NCBI GenBank assembly: GCA_020848275.1
Contig: JADLAK010000065.1
Location: 62,001 to 126,000 of the forward strand
From: Planctomycetota bacterium
GTDB lineage: Bacteria > Planctomycetota > UBA8742 > UBA2392
Direction: 5' to 3'
Length of the DNA: 64,000 nt
The notes under the pieces are model-generated. The model made no database searches. It saw only the letters and a program-made list of their open reading frames with translations, and had not been told where the DNA came from. Of this stretch, positions 1 through 7,917 are shown in pieces; positions within the stretch are counted from its first letter, which is position 1, and each line of letters starts with the position of its first letter. The position numbers and the translations under genes were made by a program.

Positions 1-2
1 TT

Positions 3-308
3 AGGTCGAACTTTGAACTGAGAATGCCAGGTATCATCGACAAGCCGGAGTATGATTTGGCCGTTCGTATCGTTAAGGCATATTTCTACCCGTACGACCT
101 CCCCAGCTACGTCGCGGCCTTCCGTGGCTACCATGTGCAAGGCTTCAACGCGAGAAAGGTCGACAAGGCTTTTTTTGCATTTGCTAATGCCATAGACCCC
201 TTGGTTCACCTATTCCCACAGTATGTCCGACGCCTCGACCAGCCAATTCAACCTCCAGGCACCAGTCCAGTTGGATTGGGCGGCGAGTCAACTGATCCTG
301 CCCTGTGA
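3..308 (+). CDS. Partial ORF running in from the left edge, hypothetical
   Basis: The frame that contains the listed 94-aa ORF has no stop between base 3 and its ATG at 24. It may therefore be the C-terminal end of a gene that starts outside the window. The first ~75 residues look protein-like (AYFYPYDLPSYVAAFRGYHV), while the last ~20 overlap the next gene and are low in complexity. I recognise no family. It overlaps the start of the ATPase gene by 86 bases in another frame, so either that gene starts later or the two are translationally coupled. Coding status is uncertain. Confidence 0.4.
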   Translation, partial: RSNFELRMPGIIDKPEYDLAVRIVKAYFYPYDLPSYVAAFRGYHVQGFNARKVDKAFFAFANAIDPLVHLFPQYVRRLDQPIQPPGTSPVGLGGESTDPAL

Positions 309-3300
309 TGTACTCGTACTCGATTTTTCAGAAGGCAAGAGCGACAAAGAGCCTTGGTCTCTGCCTCTTCACTTTTGCGTTGTGTTCGAGGTGGCGCGGC
401 GCCAGCACGCGGGCCTGCAGGATCAAACCTATGTTCGCTACGACGGCGAATTCCAAGCTCCGCTGAACGGTCAGGCTTCGAGTTTCCAGCTCGACACCTT
501 GCCTACCGCAGGAACGGTCGCAAAAAAGTGGGAGCGAATGAATCTCTCGCCAGGCCAACGGTATGCCGACCCACGCGATCAGGACAAAGACACTTTTCAT
601 TACAACACTCAGCCCTACCGGCTCTACTTGAGGTGCAAAGGACCTAATGGACCTGGAGTTGTGAAGCTTGTTCCGCTTGAGGACGAAGATAAATCTACAG
701 GAACAACTTGCGCGGCCGAACTTACGGACCGGTACGTGACCCAATGCGTGAAACTTGGCCGCCAATTCAAGGTCACAGACAAACAAATCCTAAAACAGGG
801 CATTTACAGCAGTTTAAACCTACTTACACACCTGTTTACCGCTCACCTGCACAGCCGTCCAAAAGCCGGAGCGAGTCGATCCATGACGTGGGCGGAGCTG
901 AAACTGTGCTCCCTTGTCAGGGTTGGCAAAAAGTCATTCAAGCCGCTCGAGCCGCGGCAGATCAAGCTACTGTCCGTCCCACCGTACTCAGCACCAACGG
1001 CGAAACCCGAAATCGGTAAGGGCTCAGGCGCCCGATCCGGTCCAACTCGGAGGGCCACCAACGACTTACGCGACGCCCGTCTTTTTCACGCACATGGAGC
1101 GGATTCGTTTCTTGGGCGAATAGACGAACTCGCGCAACTTGAGCGGTTGATGCTGGATCGCGTCAATGGCGAGAAACCCCGCCACCAGGTTCTTTCCATT
1201 GTCGGAGGCGCCGGACACGGGAAAAGTCGGCTAGTAGCCGAGGCAGTATTTCGAGTCCAAGAAGCAATCAACCACAACGTCTGGTACGTTGCATTGGCGG
1301 ATTATCCCTCCACTGTTGATCTCTCGATGGCGGCCGCCACAGCCCTCAAACTCTCCAATTGCGAATCCAATCTTGGAGCAGTACTCGCCCGCGTTCTGGG
1401 CTCCAAGGAACCCGCGCTGATTGTCCTGGACAATGCCGAACATGTCTTGAACGCTTCGGCAACATTGGTTCGGGATTGTGTTGCGGCAAGCGGCCAAGTG
1501 CAGTTCGTTGTGACAAGCCGTGAACGACTGGCCATCGCTGGAGAACAAGCCATAGAGCTTCGACCGTTTCCGCTGCCTGAAACCACTGTTCCAGATGCGA
1601 GAACCTCAAGCAGCGCCGGCGAGTTGTCTCTACCCGACTGCGTCCAACTGTTTTTTGACCGTGCAATACAGGCTGGCGTGGAGGCCCACGTCCTGCGACA
1701 GCAGGTGGAGTCCATTGCAGATGTTTGCCGGCTCGTCGAGGGCATACCGCTTGCCATCGAGTTGGCTGCGCCGAAGGCCACCATTCTCAGTGTATCTGAG
1801 ATAGCCTCCGGTTTGCGGACTAGCATGGCGTTGCTCTCGTCCGAACAGCGCGACGTGCCGGGAAAACACAGATCGATGTTTGCGGCGCTAGAGTGGAGTT
1901 GGAGTCTGCTGTCCGTTGAAGAACGCGCCTTCCTTGTTCAGCTGGTCGTTTTTCAAGGAGGATGCACGTACAAGGCCATCACCGAAATCGTGCAGCTCCC
2001 CGTCCTGCAGTTAGGTGAACAAGTGCGGATCAGCACCCTGGCAAGGCTCGTTCGGGCGCACTTGGTTGTGACACAGATTCACCAAGGACAAAGTCGCTAT
2101 CGACTGCCACGCCTTGTCTGGCAATTTGCCCGAGCCAAGCTCACTGCGCTTCCGGCCGACATCGAAACGAACCTGTGTGTTAGGTATGTGGAGCATTACA
2201 CGCAGGCTGCCGAGACCATGGAGGCTGATTGCTCGCAGACCGACAAAAAGCCGTACCTGGATTTCCTTTGGTCCGAAGTCGGGAATTTTCAGGCGATCAT
2301 ATTCCTAGGTCTTGAGAATCCTCACTTACATCGAGCAGCTCAAGCAGCCGATTCCTTCAGGCATCTTCTCCAATTGAGCGTGGCTTGCCTTGACTTGACA
2401 GCCATACAACAACTTGGCGAAAAGGTCTTTTCTCGTCTCCCTTCGAGTGAAAACGTCCTGCGCCAATTGGTCTGCGAATGGATGTGCTGGGCCTACTTTG
2501 GTGTCTCCGATGCGGCAGGTTTCGCGCATTGGGCGAAGTATCTAAAGGATGTCAGCGGACCGATTGAAGCCCTCCCTCCAAAGGATCTGGCACGCTGGAA
2601 TCTGGTTGCGGGGCGCGCGGAGCTTCTGTGCGGCGACATGCATCCCGCGCACCAGTTCGCCACTGCGGCTAAGCACATGTTCGATGACCTTGGCGACAAG
2701 ACTAACGAAGCGGTCGCCGATCTGGTTATCGCTGAAGCGTCGCGGCACATTCACGGAACCAGGCCGACGGGCAGCGCCGCTTCGGCTACAGCATCAACGA
2801 ACGTGCGCGAATCGGACACGGTGAAGGCTGCGACTTCGTCACTTGCCACGTCTATCCAGCTCCTCATCCATGACCAGCCCGAGGCGGCTGCTCAAGAATG
2901 TTGGGCCGCAATCAATAAGCTGACAGGCACCCCCTATGTGAGATTCCTGGCTAACGCGTTTTTGCAACTCGCCCGAATCCGCTTGGCTTCCAACCGCTGG
3001 GTTGCAGCGCATCGTTTGGCCCACCTAGCCGATGACATGTTTCGGAAACTCCAAGACCACGTAATGATGGCGCATTGCGCCCTGCTCGCTGCTTTAGCCC
3101 TGGCTGGAGATTTATCTCAAAAACCCAATCCCGACAGCCAGAAACAGATGGCTCTTGCAACATTAACGTTCGACTTCGCTCAACGCGTACTTGAGCAGCA
3201 TGGATGTATGTTCCACCTAGCGATGCTTCATCAAGCTCGGGGAATCCTGCAACTCAATCTCGGCGCCTGTGGCGAAGCGGCGCGATCTCTGGCTCGCTCT

Positions 3301-3888
3301 TTCGAGGTCCTTGAACAACTACAGCTCGCTCGACAAGAAATTGAGGCGGCGAACCTAGCAGCGTTGGCATATTTCAGCTCGCGGGATTTCGGCGCGGCAG
3401 CAAAGTATCTCTTGTTTGTCGCCGTGGTCACTGCAAACCAGGGCGATGCAAGTTCAGCTCAACAGGCCGAGATCACGGCTGCTGCAATGCTTTGCCGTGC
3501 GGGCAAAGTTCACAACGCGCTTCGATTTCTCAAGGATCGGAACAAAGATTCGGACCTATCCCGTTGGGCCGCTGTCGATAAGAGCGCAACGGAATTTGTA
3601 GCTTGCCATGCCCGAGTCGAATTCGAGCGGCTTGAAGAAGCTTTGATTCTGTTGGAGGCGAAATCGACTGACTCCTGTGATAGCAACAACGAATTCAGCC
3701 CCACGACTGCAGACTGGCTTGAGCTTGCGTACTCTGCCGCAAAAATGGCGTTCGAACATAAAGACGTCCCCAACGCCAAGCGTGCGGCTACCGTTGCTCT
3801 CGCGTTAGTAAGTCGCCTGACGCCAAACGACATGGATAGCACCCGAATGTACGAGATCAGCCAGGCCGTAACCGCTTGGGCGCAATAG
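223..3888 (+). CDS. Large STAND-type ATPase (NB-ARC/LuxR-family-like) with TPR-like C-terminus
   Basis: This 1221-aa protein has three parts. Residues 1-~290 match nothing I recognise. Residues ~295-620 form a STAND/NB-ARC ATPase: Walker A GGAGHGKSR near 327, Walker B LIVLDNAEH near 400, a sensor-like FVVTSRE, and a GLPL-type EGIPLAIELAA. The remaining ~600 residues are helical and Ala/Leu rich, in the manner of TPR repeats that hold such proteins inactive until a ligand binds. There is no LuxR or SARP DNA-binding domain at either end. It is probably cytoplasmic, with no signal peptide or membrane segment. Base composition is lower in GC than downstream genes. Family members serve as transcription regulators or as anti-phage sensors; the sequence does not decide between these. 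The start at 223 has no strong ribosome site. Confidence 0.85.
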   Translation: MSDASTSQFNLQAPVQLDWAASQLILPCDVLVLDFSEGKSDKEPWSLPLHFCVVFEVARRQHAGLQDQTYVRYDGEFQAPLNGQASSFQLDTLPTAGTVAKKWERMNLSPGQRYADPRDQDKDTFHYNTQPYRLYLRCKGPNGPGVVKLVPLEDEDKSTGTTCAAELTDRYVTQCVKLGRQFKVTDKQILKQGIYSSLNLLTHLFTAHLHSRPKAGASRSMTWAELKLCSLVRVGKKSFKPLEPRQIKLLSVPPYSAPTAKPEIGKGSGARSGPTRRATNDLRDARLFHAHGADSFLGRIDELAQLERLMLDRVNGEKPRHQVLSIVGGAGHGKSRLVAEAVFRVQEAINHNVWYVALADYPSTVDLSMAAATALKLSNCESNLGAVLARVLGSKEPALIVLDNAEHVLNASATLVRDCVAASGQVQFVVTSRERLAIAGEQAIELRPFPLPETTVPDARTSSSAGELSLPDCVQLFFDRAIQAGVEAHVLRQQVESIADVCRLVEGIPLAIELAAPKATILSVSEIASGLRTSMALLSSEQRDVPGKHRSMFAALEWSWSLLSVEERAFLVQLVVFQGGCTYKAITEIVQLPVLQLGEQVRISTLARLVRAHLVVTQIHQGQSRYRLPRLVWQFARAKLTALPADIETNLCVRYVEHYTQAAETMEADCSQTDKKPYLDFLWSEVGNFQAIIFLGLENPHLHRAAQAADSFRHLLQLSVACLDLTAIQQLGEKVFSRLPSSENVLRQLVCEWMCWAYFGVSDAAGFAHWAKYLKDVSGPIEALPPKDLARWNLVAGRAELLCGDMHPAHQFATAAKHMFDDLGDKTNEAVADLVIAEASRHIHGTRPTGSAASATASTNVRESDTVKAATSSLATSIQLLIHDQPEAAAQECWAAINKLTGTPYVRFLANAFLQLARIRLASNRWVAAHRLAHLADDMFRKLQDHVMMAHCALLAALALAGDLSQKPNPDSQKQMALATLTFDFAQRVLEQHGCMFHLAMLHQARGILQLNLGACGEAARSLARSFEVLEQLQLARQEIEAANLAALAYFSSRDFGAAAKYLLFVAVVTANQGDASSAQQAEITAAAMLCRAGKVHNALRFLKDRNKDSDLSRWAAVDKSATEFVACHARVEFERLEEALILLEAKSTDSCDSNNEFSPTTADWLELAYSAAKMAFEHKDVPNAKRAATVALALVSRLTPNDMDSTRMYEISQAVTAWAQ

Positions 3889-4167
3889 AGTGAAAGGTGT
3901 GGTTTGCGCTGCTCAAGCAGGGATGACTTGGTAAGTGACATGCAGATCGTGGTCGGTGCCTTCTGGGCGTCTTTTTCATGCTCAACCACCGTAAATTTGA
4001 CGCATCCAGACGCAACCATTGCTAAACTCTCGACCGGCCAGGAATGGCTCTAAATTAGGGGTTCTGGGACGGAAGGTGGTGCAGCAACAGGAGTTGTGCG
4101 AGGACACCAAAACGCGCCAGTGGGGCGTTTCAAGACTGGGTGGGATGAAATCACGGACGTAGGAACC
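3889..4167. other. Intergenic region, 279 bases, nothing recognised
   Basis: No convincing ORF, tRNA or strong terminator is seen. The only structure is an imperfect inverted repeat around 4109-4132, in which AAACGC pairs with GCGTTT across a short loop. Confidence 0.5.
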
Positions 4168-4401
4168 ATGAGATACCGCCGAAGGCAATTTCATTGGTCG
4201 CCCGCCGAGACCGCCATGTGCGTCATCGGCGCAATCCTGGTGATCTTGTCCAGCCACATTGGCCGCGCGCTCGTGCCGGTGCTGGGCTGGCAGTCGGCGG
4301 GGCTGGACGACGGCACGACGGCGCTGATCGGCCTTGCGGCGATTGCGCTTGTCGCCATTCCGCTAGGCATCTGGTGGTTTTTCTGGAAATTCGCGCGTTA
4401 G
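4168..4401 (+). CDS. Small two-helix membrane protein, hypothetical
   Basis: The listed ORF starts at 4096. The ATG at 4168 is preferred because it begins just before a basic stretch (MRYRRRQFHW) followed by a clean membrane segment, and the upstream part is not protein-like. The resulting 77-aa product has two hydrophobic helices, roughly residues 17-38 and 52-73, and ends in a basic WFFWKFAR, typical of an inner-membrane hairpin with cytoplasmic ends. No family is recognised. It is the first of three similar small membrane proteins in a row (4168, 4439, 4883), which suggests a small paralogous group or operon. Confidence 0.6.
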   Translation: MRYRRRQFHWSPAETAMCVIGAILVILSSHIGRALVPVLGWQSAGLDDGTTALIGLAAIALVAIPLGIWWFFWKFAR

Positions 4402-4438
4402 CAAAAAACCGCCGAAACGCAGCAAAAGAGGTTGGCCT

Positions 4439-4729
4439 GTGGGATACGGTTGGGGTTCTCGAAAATGGAACGCATCCAATGATCCGCCCGAGGGCGCCGA
4501 TCCGGTATTCCTTATGGTCTTTGGGATACTCGCGGGCATCGTGGCGCTGATTCTTTCGCTGCCCATCGGCGAAATGGTCGGGGGATGGATACACCCCGGC
4601 AGCAACAACCAGACCTGCGACATTTTCATCGGGTTGGGCGTGGAAGCGGTGTTGTTCCTGCCGGTCATGATCTGGTTCGTGCGCCGCTGGATCAAACGCG
4701 CCGCACCACCAAAAAAGCCGTTGGAATGA
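4439..4729 (+). CDS. Small two-helix membrane protein, hypothetical
   Basis: This is a 96-aa product from a GTG start preceded by AGAGG at good spacing. Residues ~24-48 and ~62-84 are hydrophobic helices, and the C-terminus is basic (RRWIKRAAPPKKP), so both ends are probably cytoplasmic. The loop between the helices contains one Cys. Architecture resembles the neighbours at 4168 and 4883, although sequence identity between them is not obvious by eye. No function can be assigned. A GTNA-loop hairpin begins 10 bases after the stop. Confidence 0.65.
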   Translation: MGYGWGSRKWNASNDPPEGADPVFLMVFGILAGIVALILSLPIGEMVGGWIHPGSNNQTCDIFIGLGVEAVLFLPVMIWFVRRWIKRAAPPKKPLE

Positions 4730-4738
4730 TAACCAGAG

Positions 4739-4804
4739 CCCACTGCGTCAGCGGTGGGATTGATTCAAGTGCACGTGAGTTTATCCCATCGCTGACGCGA
4801 TGGG
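4739..4804. repeat. Two GTNA-loop hairpins in opposite orientation
   Basis: CCCACTGC-GTCA-GCGGTGGG (4739-4758) and CCCATCGC-TGAC-GCGATGGG (4785-4804) are hairpins with 8-bp stems and 4-base loops. Each is flanked on one side by GGCTC(C/T) or its complement, so the two are inverted copies of the same unit. A third copy with the same stem lies at 5409-5428. Confidence 0.8.
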
Positions 4805-4882
4805 CTCCAGGTCACACGGACGTGGCCCCATCAGCAAAAAGCCGCTGGAAGATTGACGGCGCAAACGTGATACAACGACGCC

Positions 4883-5161
4883 ATGGGTAACATCGAAGAA
4901 CGGAATTCACGGCGTGCGCGAATGTTCCGCTTCTGGGGCATCGTGGTCGGCGGCGACATTCTGCTCACGTTGTTTCTGTTCCTCGACACCACGCTGCTCG
5001 CGCGACCGGTTGCCTCGCTGATGGGTCTAAAACCGGATTCCGAGGAAGCCAAGCTCTACGCCGTCGTGTTCACGGTCGGTATAACGCTCGCCATCGCGAT
5101 CATTGCGGCAATCTGGTGGTTCGTAAGCGCGTTGCGGTCCGAACCGACGTTGCGAAGTTAA
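4883..5161 (+). CDS. Small two-helix membrane protein, hypothetical
   Basis: This 92-aa product starts MGNIEERNSRRARMFRFWG. It has hydrophobic helices at about residues 18-38 and 60-82, separated by a short polar loop (MGLKPDSEEAK). It ends in a short polar tail. The start is the ATG at 4883; no strong Shine-Dalgarno is visible. It belongs to the same architectural group as the two small genes upstream. No family is recognised, and a role in the membrane is the only inference supported. Confidence 0.65.
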   Translation: MGNIEERNSRRARMFRFWGIVVGGDILLTLFLFLDTTLLARPVASLMGLKPDSEEAKLYAVVFTVGITLAIAIIAAIWWFVSALRSEPTLRS

Positions 5162-5563
5162 AAACCAGACCAGCGCTTCAAGCCCGAAGGGCGGCACAGA
5201 AATAGCCCAGCCCGTGAGGGCTGGGAACGCGAACAAATAACGTCCAGAGCCCCGTCAGGGGCGACACAAAAGCGCCGGATACCTTAGTTGGAACCAATTG
5301 CTGTGCCGCCCTACGGGCTCCGACTATTGTTGCGTGCGATTCCCAGCGCTTACGCGCTGGGCTATTATTGTTTCGGCCCTGCGGGCCTCAGAAACAAAAG
5401 CCAAAACACCCATCGCTAACGCGATGGGCTCTGGTTCTCAGGCCAGATGCTTTTCCTAAAACCCAACACCTAAAACCCAATACCTCCTGACGCAGCAAAA
5501 CGATCAACGACCGACGTTAAACAGCATGGCCCTCGCATGGGCGAAGGCCATTGATCGTGTTTA
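5162..5563. repeat. Intergenic field of short palindromes
   Basis: About 400 bases without a gene. At least four hairpins are seen: CCCAGCCC-GTGA-GGGCTGGG (5206-5225), GCCCC-GTCA-GGGGC (5249-5262), CCCAGCGC-TTAC-GCGCTGGG (5342-5361) and CCCATCGC-TAAC-GCGATGGG (5409-5428). GGCCC-TGC-GGGCC lies at 5375-5387. Stems differ, but the four-base loops all read GTNA on one strand. No promoter or ORF stands out. Confidence 0.75.
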
Positions 5564-5650
5564 TGGTGCGCAGGGCGGGACTTGAACCCGCACACCCTTA
5601 CGGGCTCTAGCACCTCAAGCTAGCGCGTCTGCCAATTCCGCCACCTGCGC
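5564..5650 (-). tRNA. tRNA-Leu(GAG)
   Basis: Read on the minus strand, this is a full long-variable-arm tRNA. The acceptor GCGCAGG pairs with CCTGCGC, followed by discriminator A and an encoded CCA. The anticodon stem CTAGC/GCTAG encloses the loop TTGAGGT, giving anticodon GAG. The variable arm is AGCCCGTAAGGGTGT and the T arm is GCGGGTTCAAGTCCCGC. The long variable arm and anticodon agree on leucine (CUC/CUU codons). Confidence 0.95.
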
Positions 5651-5735
5651 GTGGGAGGAGAAAAGTAGCACCATCGTCAGGACTGTCAACCGCGCGAGGC
5701 CCGCAGGGTATGTCACTTTGAACAACAATAAATCT

Positions 5736-5833
5736 CACCGCAGAGGCGCAAAGACGCAGAGGAAAACACAGCTAGACCACAATGCGGGGTTTGGCAGTTC
5801 TCTGCGCCTCCGCGTCTCTGCGGTTTGCCGTTT
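5736..5833. repeat. Inverted repeat of the CCGCAGAGGCGCAAAGACGC type
   Basis: The left arm CCGCAGAGGCGCAAAGACGC and the right arm beginning TCTCTGCGCCTCCGCGTCTC are near reverse complements around a ~40-base centre. It lies between the tRNA-Leu gene and the ABC ATPase gene. Repeats of this wording occur dispersed in many unrelated bacterial genomes. Its role here is unknown; it could form a large hairpin in the leader of the ABC gene. Confidence 0.7.
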
Positions 5834-5950
5834 TTGTCGAGAGGAATTAGAGCACCCCCTGCCCTGAACAAGCCTTGCGGCGGCGGCCCCAGTGAAATAA
5901 CGTCAACTCCTCGAATCCCCGTGCGTACAAGCGGTATCCAGGAGGCGGCC

Positions 5951-7903
5951 TTGGCTCAGCAGAAGACCAGCACGCTGTATCAGCGCATGACAGAGCTCCT
6001 GCCGCCCGAACAGGCGCAGCGCACGGTCATCCATGACTCGGTCAAGGACGAGGTCGTCGCCCACCCGCTGCTCGACATCGAGCACCTCCAGACTTTCTTC
6101 CACACTGAGCGCGGCATCATTCGCGCCGTCGACGACATCAGCCTCAAGATCGGCGAGGGCGAAACCCTCGGCGTCGTGGGCGAATCAGGCTCGGGCAAGT
6201 CGATGACCGCGTACTCCATGCTCAAGCTGCTGCCGAGCCAAGCCGGCCGCATCGAAGGCGGCCAGATCAAGTGGAAGGACGAAAACGGCGGCGACGTCGA
6301 CCTCGCCAAGCTCAGCGACGCTGAACTGCGCAAGATTCGCGGCGGCGACATCGCCATGATCTTTCAGGAGCCGATGACCAGTTTAAATCCCGTGTTCACC
6401 TGCGGCGCTCAGGTAGTAGAAGCCCTGCGCCTGCACCTGGGCATGAGCAAGGCGGAAGCCTGGAAGCGCACTGTCGAGCTGTTCGACGAAGTCGGCATCC
6501 CGAGCCCCGAGGTGCGCGTTAAGCAGTACCCCTTTGAGCTTTCCGGCGGCATGAAGCAGCGCGTGATGATCGCGATGGCGCTGGCGTGCAACCCGCGCCT
6601 GCTGATCGCCGACGAACCGACCACCGCGCTCGACGTCACGATCGAAAAGCAGATTCTTGAACTGATCCGCGACCTTCAAAAGAAGCGCCGCATGGCGGTC
6701 ATGTTCATCACGCACAACCTCGGCGTCGTGGCCGAAGTGACCGACAAAGTCGCGGTGATGTACCGCGGCAAGATTGTCGAGTACGGCCGCGTGCTGGACA
6801 TCTTCAGCAACCCGCAACATCCATACACTAAAGGTCTTCTTGCTTGCCGCCCGCGCCTGACCACCAAGGCCGAGCGCCTGCCCACGGTCGAGGATTTCAT
6901 TACCGCCGACCGCAACGGCATCGTGCTTGACCCGACCGACCCGAACCTGCAGGTCGACGCCACGCGCAAAGTTACCAAACGCCGCGAGCAGATGGCCGAC
7001 TTCAACACGCCCGTGCTTGAGATGAAGGGCATCAAGCAATACTTCCCGATCAAGAAGGGCATACTCCGCCGCACCGTCGGCCACGTGAAAGCCGTCGATG
7101 ACGTGACGCTGACCGTCGGCAAGGGCAAGACGCTGGGGCTGGTTGGCGAATCCGGCTGCGGCAAGACGACACTCGGCCGCACGATCCTGCGCCTGATTGA
7201 GCCCACGGCGGGGCAGGTGTTTTACGCGGGCCGCGAAATCACGGGCATGCCGAGCGAGCAGTTGCGGCAGATGCGCCGCAAGATGCAGATCATTTTCCAG
7301 GATCCGTACTCGAGTTTGAACCCGCGCATGACCGTCGGCGCCGCGATCATGGAGCCGATGAAAGTCCACGGCCTGTACGGCAACTCGCGCCAGCGCGAGG
7401 AACGCGCGTTGTACCTGCTTGAGCGCGTGGGCCTGATGCCGGAACATCTGCGGCGTTACCCGCACGAGTTTTCAGGCGGCCAGCGCCAGCGCATCGGCAT
7501 TGCGCGCACGCTCGCGGTCGAGCCGGAATTCATCGTGTGCGACGAAAGCGTGAGCGCCTTGGACGTGTCCGTCCAGGCAGGCGTGTTGAATCTGCTGCTG
7601 GATTTGCAGGACGAATTCGGCCTGACGTACATTTTCATCAGCCACGACCTGTCGGTGGTGAAGTTCATCAGCGACGACATCGCGGTGATGTGCCCGGGCA
7701 AGACGCTGAAGGAACTGTGGGAAAGCGACAAGCGCGAGGGCGTGAACCCGGAGCACTTCGACCGAGGCGGGCACATCGTTGAATACGCCAGCGCCGACGA
7801 GATCGTGAATCATCCCAAACACGCCTACACCAAGCGCCTGATGGACGCGATTCCCGACCCGGACATCGAGGACATCAAGGCCCGCGTCACGGCCAAAGTG
7901 TAA
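5951..7903 (+). CDS. Fused peptide-type ABC transporter ATPase (DppD-DppF-like, two NBDs)
   Basis: This 650-aa protein carries two complete ABC ATPase domains of the oligopeptide/dipeptide/nickel importer class in one chain. Domain 1 has Walker A GESGSGKS (~77-84), signature LSGGMKQRV, Walker [13 protein letters not shown] and a C-terminal HPYTKGLL extension. Domain 2 has [17 protein letters not shown] and [12 protein letters not shown]. The TTG at 5951 is chosen as start because AGGAGG lies five bases upstream; the longer listed ORF starting at 5825 has no ribosome site. Near the end, ~25 extra residues ([19 protein letters not shown]) interrupt the usual Gly-Lys-Ile-Val-Glu segment of domain 2. 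No permease or binding protein lies nearby, so substrate is unknown. It energises a membrane importer from the cytoplasmic face. Confidence 0.9.
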   Translation: MAQQKTSTLYQRMTELLPPEQAQRTVIHDSVKDEVVAHPLLDIEHLQTFFHTERGIIRAVDDISLKIGEGETLGVVGESGSGKSMTAYSMLKLLPSQAGRIEGGQIKWKDENGGDVDLAKLSDAELRKIRGGDIAMIFQEPMTSLNPVFTCGAQVVEALRLHLGMSKAEAWKRTVELFDEVGIPSPEVRVKQYPFELSGGMKQRVMIAMALACNPRLLIADEPTTALDVTIEKQILELIRDLQKKRRMAVMFITHNLGVVAEVTDKVAVMYRGKIVEYGRVLDIFSNPQHPYTKGLLACRPRLTTKAERLPTVEDFITADRNGIVLDPTDPNLQVDATRKVTKRREQMADFNTPVLEMKGIKQYFPIKKGILRRTVGHVKAVDDVTLTVGKGKTLGLVGESGCGKTTLGRTILRLIEPTAGQVFYAGREITGMPSEQLRQMRRKMQIIFQDPYSSLNPRMTVGAAIMEPMKVHGLYGNSRQREERALYLLERVGLMPEHLRRYPHEFSGGQRQRIGIARTLAVEPEFIVCDESVSALDVSVQAGVLNLLLDLQDEFGLTYIFISHDLSVVKFISDDIAVMCPGKTLKELWESDKREGVNPEHFDRGGHIVEYASADEIVNHPKHAYTKRLMDAIPDPDIEDIKARVTAKV

Positions 7904-7917
7904 GCACAGGAGCAACA

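Noticed and set aside
5162-5440. CRISPR array
   Set aside because: The repeats are short palindromes with differing stems and irregular spacing, not identical direct repeats with uniform spacers.
6383-7465. 360-aa minus-strand ORF opposite the ABC ATPase
   Set aside because: It is a shadow of the GC-rich coding frame; its His/Arg/Ala composition and lack of motifs mark it as antisense.
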